Assembly: GCA_046760105.1 (NCBI GenBank) | Contig: JBHIDJ010000017.1 | Location: forward strand, 1-37,152 | Source: JBHIDJ01 sp046760105 | GTDB taxonomy: Bacteria > Pseudomonadota > Gammaproteobacteria > Acidiferrobacterales > SPGG2 | DNA: 37,152 bases | Direction: 5' to 3' | In this document: one piece after another, positions 32,217 through 37,152 of the stretch | Position numbering within the stretch: position 1 is the stretch's first letter | How the letters are laid out: every line of letters begins with the position of its first letter | Notes under the pieces: generated by a model | What the model was told of the DNA's origin: nothing | Databases searched by the model: none | Seen by the model: the letters and a program-made list of their open reading frames with translations, nothing else | Position numbers and translations under genes: made by a program

Positions 32217-32320
32217 CGGATCTATCCCGCATACGATTCCCCGAAGTTCTTAACGCTATCCGAGGGCAGACTAAGCATAGTATATTTTGCCATCCCTACC
32301 TCTAAGTCTAGTTGGAATTG

Positions 32321-32779
32321 ATGGAGACACCCATCGTCGAAATCACGCCGGCTTCGCCGGACCAGGAGTGGATTATTAAGAGGCTACTGGCAGACAACGA
32401 CCTCCCGTCTCAGGACGTCTCGTGCCATCTTGAGCATTTCCATGTCGCTGTAATACGGGGTGAGGTAGTGGGGGCGGTAGGGGCCGAGCTGCACGGGCCG
32501 GTTGCGTTACTTCGATCGCTGGTTGTATCGGAGCCGTTCCGCCGTCAGGGTGTTGCGCGACAGCTTTACGACTGCATGGAATCGTACACGCGCGCAAGGG
32601 GTGTAAGCGCCTTGTATCTGTTGACGATGTCGGCCGCGGGATTTTTCCGAAAGATCGGTTTCAGCGAGATCGGGAGAGAAACCGTACCGGACAAGCTCAA
32701 GGAAACACAAGAATTCGCCGTTTTCTGTCCGTCAAGCGCAACCTGTATGGTAAAGCGCCTCGGGCAAGGTAAAAGCTAG
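32321..32779 (+). CDS. arsN2: GNAT acetyltransferase, ArsN2-like
   Basis: A 152-residue GNAT N-acetyltransferase. ALLRSLVVSEPFRRQGVARQLYDCMESYTRARGVSALYLLTMSAAGFFRKIGF and EFAVFCPSSATCMVKRL follow the ArsN2 pattern associated with arsenic-resistance clusters, and the acetyl-CoA loop RRQGVA is visible. The ATG at 32321 is chosen over a TTG at 32312. No ars gene lies in the window, so a role in arsenic is not supported here. Confidence 0.78.
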   Translation: METPIVEITPASPDQEWIIKRLLADNDLPSQDVSCHLEHFHVAVIRGEVVGAVGAELHGPVALLRSLVVSEPFRRQGVARQLYDCMESYTRARGVSALYLLTMSAAGFFRKIGFSEIGRETVPDKLKETQEFAVFCPSSATCMVKRLGQGKS

Positions 32780-32898
32780 GAATCACACTGGGTCATCATG
32801 TTCAGTTGTAAGGCCTCATGTTCTTTGGCTATGTGAAGCGCAATTGGTAGAATTTTGACACTCGCCTGTCTTATTGTATTCCTACAGAGGAACGCCGC

Positions 32899-33420
32899 GT
32901 GGCTACTAACGACATAAGCGATGTGATTCCGGGGTCGTTGAGCCTGGTTGCCGCTGGACCCGCCCACAAGGATGAGCTCTGCAGCATGTTAGAGCAATCG
33001 AGTATGTTCGGAAACCTGTCCAGAAGGCGGTTAGAAGCTCTAGCGAATTATGTGCGAGCCTTCCGTGCGGAGAAAGACACGACAATATTCATCGAAGGGC
33101 AACTTGCTGGGTTTATGTGCATCATCATCGAGGGGCGGCTAACAATTTTCAAAGACAGCGGGACCGGCCGGAGCAAACAAATTGCCGAGGTCGGTCCTGG
33201 TAAGAGTCTAGGCGAGATGTCCATGATCGACGGTTTACCGCATTCCGCTACCGCGGTGGCGATCGAACCGGTGACCCTCGTCACGCTGACCCGCGATGAC
33301 TTGAACCGCATTCTCGAAGAAAAGCCGAGACTTGCTGCGAAGATTTTGTGGCAGTTCGCGCAACTCATGAGTCAGCGCTTGCGCAGGATCAGCGGCATGT
33401 TCGTGGACTCCTTGGAATAG
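32899..33420 (+). CDS. Cyclic nucleotide-binding domain protein
   Basis: 173 residues with one cyclic nucleotide-binding (cNMP) fold at about 35-155: SSMFGNLSRRRLEALANYV, FIEGQLAGFMCIIIEGRLTIFK, GPGKSLGEMSMIDGLPHSATAVA. The GEMSMIDGLPHSATA loop is a phosphate-binding cassette in which the canonical arginine is replaced by histidine. There is no DNA-binding or catalytic domain. An AGAGGAA ribosome site precedes the GTG. It could sense cAMP made by the cyclases at the left edge, though no close linkage exists. Confidence 0.85.
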   Translation: MATNDISDVIPGSLSLVAAGPAHKDELCSMLEQSSMFGNLSRRRLEALANYVRAFRAEKDTTIFIEGQLAGFMCIIIEGRLTIFKDSGTGRSKQIAEVGPGKSLGEMSMIDGLPHSATAVAIEPVTLVTLTRDDLNRILEEKPRLAAKILWQFAQLMSQRLRRISGMFVDSLE

Positions 33421-33440
33421 CGCCTGACTGAGGTCAAATT

Positions 33441-33905
33441 ATGAGCGAAGAGATCTCAGTCCGGACCGGGGAAGAGCGTGATGCGAGTGCGCTAATAGAG
33501 TTCAACCTTGCGATGGCGCAAGAGACGGAAAGCAAGGAGCTCCCAACAGCGGTCGTATCGGCGGGGGTGCGCAATTTGCTTGAGAACCCACACTATGGGT
33601 TTTATGTGATCGCCGAGAAAGGGGAGGAGATCACGGGTTGCTTGATGGTCACCACGGAGTGGAGTGACTGGCGCAATGGTGAGTTCTGGTGGATTCAGAG
33701 TGTCTATGTGAGACCGGAGTTTCGGCGCCAGGGAATCTATCGGAAGCTATACGAATCCGTGCGCACTAGGGCAGCTATGAAAGGCAATGTCTGCGGCTTC
33801 CGGCTGTATGTGGAACAGGAGAATGCTGTTGCCCAACGAACCTATCAAGACATGGGAATGGAGGAGACCTCCTATAAGTTATTTGAGGAGCTCACCAAGC
33901 CGTAG
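33441..33905 (+). CDS. GNAT family N-acetyltransferase
   Basis: 154 residues with the GNAT acetyl-CoA site (WWIQSVYVRPEFRRQGIYRKLYESV) and a C-terminal VAQRTYQDMGMEE. The substrate is unknown. GAGGT lies before the ATG. It starts 20 bases after the cNMP-domain gene, so the two are probably co-transcribed and could form a cNMP-linked acetylation unit, although the domains are on separate proteins here. Confidence 0.88.
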   Translation: MSEEISVRTGEERDASALIEFNLAMAQETESKELPTAVVSAGVRNLLENPHYGFYVIAEKGEEITGCLMVTTEWSDWRNGEFWWIQSVYVRPEFRRQGIYRKLYESVRTRAAMKGNVCGFRLYVEQENAVAQRTYQDMGMEETSYKLFEELTKP

Positions 33906-33929
33906 ACAACGAATGGCGATGATATCGCC

Positions 33930-34124
33930 TCAGCTCAGCAACTTCCTCACGAGTAGAAGGGCGATATAGCTCAGTGCCGCTAACCCGACTAAGGCTAGCA
34001 AGTCTTTCATATCGAAGAACCCGTCGAAGTACGGTAAGTCAACCCCCGAAGGTCGGGCCAGGAGCACCGCGATTACAACGGATGCCAGAACATGAAGCGT
34101 CGTTTTAGTTTGTCTGGTTAGCAT
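33930..34124 (-). CDS. Small membrane protein with two helices
   Basis: 64 residues from ATG 34124, preceded by GAAGGGGT. Two hydrophobic helices (about 8-24 and 41-58) flank a short loop (RPSGVDLPYFDGFFDMKD). No family is recognised. The frame continues upstream to 34232 but the ribosome site favours the shorter form. Confidence 0.5.
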   Translation of the reverse strand: MLTRQTKTTLHVLASVVIAVLLARPSGVDLPYFDGFFDMKDLLALVGLAALSYIALLLVRKLLS

Positions 34125-34225
34125 AGGTACCCCTTCACACCGGTCTTTCGCGCACAGATCTAACGGCCAGATAATAGCAGTGGTCGAGTCACTGTAATAA
34201 TAGGAAGAGGAGTTTTGGAATAACC

Positions 34226-34768
34226 GTGACAAATACAGCCATCAGACATAGCGATAATGACCATGATCGCGCCACGAAGTTCGCTCTTGCCGTATGGATT
34301 GGCCTAGTAGGAGTTTGTCTTTTTTATCTCGACCTCACTATCGGTGATCTGCCGGAAAGGGTTCCCAATCGCTTCGACCTTGACGGGCGTCCCGTTGCTT
34401 GGTTCGAACGATTCTTTTTTATTGTCTGGGTATTGGCATTTTTCGTCGGTTTGAACGGATTGTTTGCAGGTCTATGGATGTACTTCAAAAAACCCAGACC
34501 GCGTACGATCGTCAATATTCCCTGGAAGCATTACTGGTTTGGTGTCCCAGAACACCACGCGGAAGGTGTCCGCAGAGTGCGCTACATTATGGTCCTTAGT
34601 GGCATCTTTTCTAACTTCATATGGCTTGTAGGCTATCACCTTTGTGTGCAAGAAGCGGGCATTGTGACCCCTGTTCGGATTTCGGTGAACGGCGGCGTCG
34701 GGCTGATTCTGGTTGGTACCATTGTCTTTATAGCCACCATACTGCTGTATATGAAGCCCCGGCGTTGA
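34226..34768 (+). CDS. DUF1648-like membrane protein
   Basis: 180 residues with about four helices. LPERVPNRFDLDGRPVAWFERF near the N-terminus recalls DUF1648 (the SdpI-type family). The last helix ends with MKPRR. The start is GTG with GGAA seven bases upstream. Function is unknown; it is convergent with the EamA transporter gene. Confidence 0.65.
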   Translation: MTNTAIRHSDNDHDRATKFALAVWIGLVGVCLFYLDLTIGDLPERVPNRFDLDGRPVAWFERFFFIVWVLAFFVGLNGLFAGLWMYFKKPRPRTIVNIPWKHYWFGVPEHHAEGVRRVRYIMVLSGIFSNFIWLVGYHLCVQEAGIVTPVRISVNGGVGLILVGTIVFIATILLYMKPRR

Positions 34769-34775
34769 TTCCTCA

Positions 34776-35666
34776 CTACGATTTGGGCGTTTTGCCAACC
34801 CATTGCTGAAGCAGGGTTCCGGCAACAATAAACACCAGGCCGACCACGGTAGAGAAACGGATATGCTCATCGACGAGAAAATGAATGAAAACTAGGGAGA
34901 GAAAGGGTGCAAAAAAGATCAACGTTCCGACCTTGGCTGTCGTGGACGACAATTTGAGTGCCTTAAGCCACAACACAAACGTAATTCCCATCTCAAATAT
35001 GCCTACATAGAGGGCCCCAAACAGGCCGACCTGGGGACTAATGTCGATAGTCGAGAACAAAGCTGTCGCCGCCAGGACAAACGGAAAAGCAAAGACAAAA
35101 TTTAGAAACAAGCTTGCAACCGGATCGTTTGTATCCTTGGTGTTGTAGATCCAATATAGAGCCCAGATGACCGTGCTTCCCAGCGCCAGCATTACGCCGG
35201 TTGTATTGCTGAAGCGAAGCGACAACAGATCCCCATGTGTGGAGATCACAACCACGCCAAAGTAACTAATGAAAATAGCACCGAACTCCTTGAGACCGAT
35301 CTTCTGTTTTAGTAAAGGAACGGAAAGAATGGCGAGCATGATCGCCCAGGTGTAATTGAGCGGCTGCGCCTCCTGGGCCGGCAGCAGGTCATAGGCCTTG
35401 AAAAGAACGATGTAGTACAAGAACGGATTGAGAAAACCCAACACTGCGCAGCGGCTCAGCTCTCGTCGGGAATATTGCGTCAGCAGCCACAGTTTCTTCT
35501 GGCCCACCAAAACAAGAAAGAGCGTTACAATAGATACGATATTGGCATAGAACAAAAGCTGGATCGGATCCAAGTAGCGAAGTGAGAGCTTGAATGCGGA
35601 TGCTACTGTGGACCAAAAGAACACAGCCCCTAGCGCGTAGGCATAGGCCTTGCCTTGGCGGGTCAT
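34776..35666 (-). CDS. DMT/EamA family transporter
   Basis: A 296-residue membrane protein with ten predicted helices and two EamA repeats: YALGAVFFWSTVASAFKLSLRYLDP and NYTWAIMLAILSVPLLKQKIGLKEF in the first half, GVMLALGSTVIWALYWIYNT and FGALYVGIFEMGITFVLWLKALKL in the second. These export or import small metabolites; the substrate is unknown. No strong ribosome-binding site precedes the ATG. Confidence 0.88.
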   Translation of the reverse strand: MTRQGKAYAYALGAVFFWSTVASAFKLSLRYLDPIQLLFYANIVSIVTLFLVLVGQKKLWLLTQYSRRELSRCAVLGFLNPFLYYIVLFKAYDLLPAQEAQPLNYTWAIMLAILSVPLLKQKIGLKEFGAIFISYFGVVVISTHGDLLSLRFSNTTGVMLALGSTVIWALYWIYNTKDTNDPVASLFLNFVFAFPFVLAATALFSTIDISPQVGLFGALYVGIFEMGITFVLWLKALKLSSTTAKVGTLIFFAPFLSLVFIHFLVDEHIRFSTVVGLVFIVAGTLLQQWVGKTPKS

Positions 35667-36053
35667 TTTTTATTTTGCTCGCAGGTTTATACCGGTTGCC
35701 GAAACCTTGCCTGGTCCTTGACCGGCGCTGGCCATCGCTGAAATCATGGCTAGTTAACACGCATTGCGTTATAGATCAATGCAAATTCTTTGGCTTTACT
35801 CCATTACTCCGATAGCAGTTCATTTGAGAGGGCGTATTCTCGCAACAGTTCCTCGGCCTCTTGTCACTCGGGTTTCCGTCTTCGTCGAAACCCTAACTAT
35901 TATGTATGCGACATATTTACCGTATAGTAATGAGGTTATCGGCTGTATTTCTAAGTTCCGAAGAATCAATTAACTGACTTCCAATCATACCGTGAAAATG
36001 CGGTATAACCCAACGACGCGCGCAACTTGAACGGTGTAGTGGCAGTCACTTGT
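35667..36053. other. Intergenic region between the EamA and ArsN1-like genes
   Basis: No gene is supported. ATACCG and CGGTAT form a 6-bp inverted repeat around TGAAAATG (35987-36006), about 48 bases before the acetyltransferase start, which could be an operator. Confidence 0.35.
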
Positions 36054-36542
36054 ATGAACACACGACTAGCAACCATCGACGACACGGACGCGATTGCGAA
36101 GATCTATAACCAAGGGATTGAGGATCGCATCGCGACTTTTGAAACGCGGCCGCGAACCAAAGAGGATATAGCGGATTGGTTTTCCAATTACTACACAGTC
36201 GTGGTTGTAGAAGATGAAGATCGTGTCGTCGCTTTTGCGGCGACGTTTCCTTATCGTGAGAGAGAATGCTATTCGGGTGTCCGCGAATTCTCGGTATATG
36301 TCGAACGCGGTTACAGGAGGAAGGGCGCCGGACGAGTGGCGATGAACGCACTGATAGCGGAGTCCAAGAAACGCGGTGATTGGAAGCTGCTTTCTCGGGT
36401 GTTCCCCGAAAACAAACAGAGCCTACAGCTTTTGTACTCGCTAGGTTTCAGAGAGGTGGGAACGTATAAGAAACACGCCAGGCTGGATGGCGAATGGCGG
36501 GACGTCGTAATAGTAGAATATCTTATGGAAGACCAGGTGTAG
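36054..36542 (+). CDS. arsN1: GNAT acetyltransferase, ArsN1-like
   Basis: A 162-residue GNAT enzyme. IYNQGIEDRIATFETRPRT, CYSGVREFSVYVERGYRRKGAGRVAM, WKLLSRVFPENKQS and GFREVGTYKKHARLDGEWRDVVIVEYL match the ArsN1 family, whose members acetylate the amino group of phosphinothricin or arsinothricin. ATG 36054 is used; a TTG at 36027 is in frame. No arsenic genes are near. With the ArsN2-like gene it makes two ArsN types within 4 kb. Confidence 0.85.
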   Translation: MNTRLATIDDTDAIAKIYNQGIEDRIATFETRPRTKEDIADWFSNYYTVVVVEDEDRVVAFAATFPYRERECYSGVREFSVYVERGYRRKGAGRVAMNALIAESKKRGDWKLLSRVFPENKQSLQLLYSLGFREVGTYKKHARLDGEWRDVVIVEYLMEDQV

Positions 36543-36946
36543 TAGCTCAGACGGCCTGTTGATAAACCCCTAATTAGGCAGGCGATCAATTAGTTGCCAA
36601 AGTCTGGCGATGGATGGAGTGCGTTGGGATTAAGTTTTTCTCTTGATCTGGCAGACAGTGTCAGATGGTCTTGAGTCTTGCCGCTCCGTGAACGACTGGA
36701 ATCGGCCCAGGCTGTGTCAAAACCCTACTGATTTTGAAGTTCCTGGGACAGTGCTCCACATCAGTGAGAGATTGTTAGCGCTTCAGACCTTGAGTACCAC
36801 TCTGGTCGGGTACTGTTTGAAATGTAGTTACCACCAACTCCTGTGCTTTTGAGTTTTGACACAGCCTCGGCCATTTTCAGACATTCGAGGCCTGCCTCCG
36901 AGGCAACGGTGGAGCCGCCGATAGTGTCGGCCACCAACAATTCAGA
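36543..36946. other. Intergenic region holding a MITE-like element
   Basis: Apart from the MITE-like insertion at 36709-36867 (listed separately) nothing gene-like is seen. The DNA on either side of the insertion reads as one interrupted sequence. Confidence 0.4.
36709..36867. mobile_element. MITE-like element (159 bp) with 15-bp terminal inverted repeats
   Basis: AGGCTGTGTCAAAAC (36709-36723) is repeated in inverse as GTTTTGACACAGCCT at 36853-36867. The ends look like insertion-sequence termini. Flanking TCGGCC is repeated at 36702-36707 and 36867-36872, offset by one base, consistent with a target-site duplication. The interior carries no coding frame of a transposase, so it would need one supplied in trans. 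Confidence 0.7.
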
Positions 36947-37152
36947 TTAGCATTGCCTATTAACGAACGTGCTTATTTCCTCTGGAGCGGAAAATACGAC
37001 AAAAGCACGATCCCCCTGCATGTCGGCTCTGACGATTGCCGGTTTTCCCTTCGGTGGACCGTCCTTGCTCGAATCAGTTTTGAACCGTAGATTGAATTCC
37101 CAAAACGTAAACGTCTCCCCGGTGGCGAGAGTGACGAAGTAGGCGTCGGCGC
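36947..37152 (-). CDS. C-terminal part of a hypothetical protein (runs off the right edge)
   Basis: A minus-strand frame enters from the right edge and ends with TAA at 36947-36949, giving 67 residues. The text (ADAYFVTLATGETFTFWEFN, LRFKTDSSK, AIVRADMQGDRAFVVFSAPEEI) reads as a compact, mostly beta protein end with natural composition. No family is recognised. The 5' part lies outside the window. Confidence 0.65.
   Translation of the reverse strand, partial: ADAYFVTLATGETFTFWEFNLRFKTDSSKDGPPKGKPAIVRADMQGDRAFVVFSAPEEISTFVNRQC

Noticed and set aside
1..37152. CRISPR arrays, prophage or plasmid genes, toxin-antitoxin pairs
   Set aside because: No spaced direct repeats, integrase, transposase, replication or toxin family was recognised on either strand.

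Overview
The window looks like chromosomal DNA of an environmental gammaproteobacterium. No 16S, tRNA or lineage marker is present, so this rests on gene families: a Zur/ZnuABC zinc regulon with gammaproteobacterial-type Zur boxes, DsbB, PCu(A)C and SCO copper chaperones, a PrpB, an AroG-type DAHP synthase, acetyl-CoA synthetase with a CobB sirtuin, and a YhhQ transporter. Gene density is high with short operons. There is no phage, plasmid or CRISPR content. The only mobile-type DNA seen is one small MITE-like element near the right edge.

Layout. (1) 1-3754: two tandem class III nucleotide cyclases, each fused to a TolB/FlgO-like domain and TPR repeats, followed by the severed 5' end of a third copy. 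(2) 3788-7251: an unknown membrane protein on the minus strand, then a plus-strand operon of a haloacid-dehalogenase-like HAD enzyme, an SDR sugar epimerase/dehydratase-like protein and methylisocitrate lyase (prpB). (3) 7399-10539: an alternating array of SAM methyltransferase, GFA protein, SAM methyltransferase, GFA protein, with an inverted repeat in its promoter. (4) 10683-15289: a Kazal-type lipoprotein, then the zinc locus: zur and an M23 peptidase behind a perfect Zur box, and divergent znuA / znuCB around a second Zur box. A 45-residue membrane ORF follows. (5) 15397-20111: yhhQ, PCu(A)C, DAHP synthase, and a divergent PuuD-like / glutamine-synthetase-like pair suggesting gamma-glutamyl amine metabolism. 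(6) 20436-28751: acs with a strong terminator, small hypotheticals, a CPA1 antiporter, cobB, SCO, an M20 peptidase, a THEP1 NTPase and an FMN reductase. (7) 28752-37152: a looser region with dsbB, a DM13 protein, several small or multi-pass membrane proteins, three GNAT acetyltransferases (two of ArsN2 and ArsN1 type), a cyclic-nucleotide-binding protein, an EamA transporter, the MITE, and the C-terminus of a gene running off the right edge.

How they fit together. The clearest regulatory unit is zinc. Zur boxes overlap the -10 elements of both zur-M23 and znuCB, so zinc starvation should induce uptake, the regulator and a cell-wall hydrolase together. Acs and CobB are a known enzyme/deacylase pair and lie about 2 kb apart. 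PCu(A)C and SCO both serve copper delivery to cytochrome oxidase. The cyclases and the cyclic-nucleotide-binding protein could be producer and sensor, but they are 29 kb apart and the link is speculative. The least explained parts are the methyltransferase/GFA array and the zur-linked M23 peptidase.
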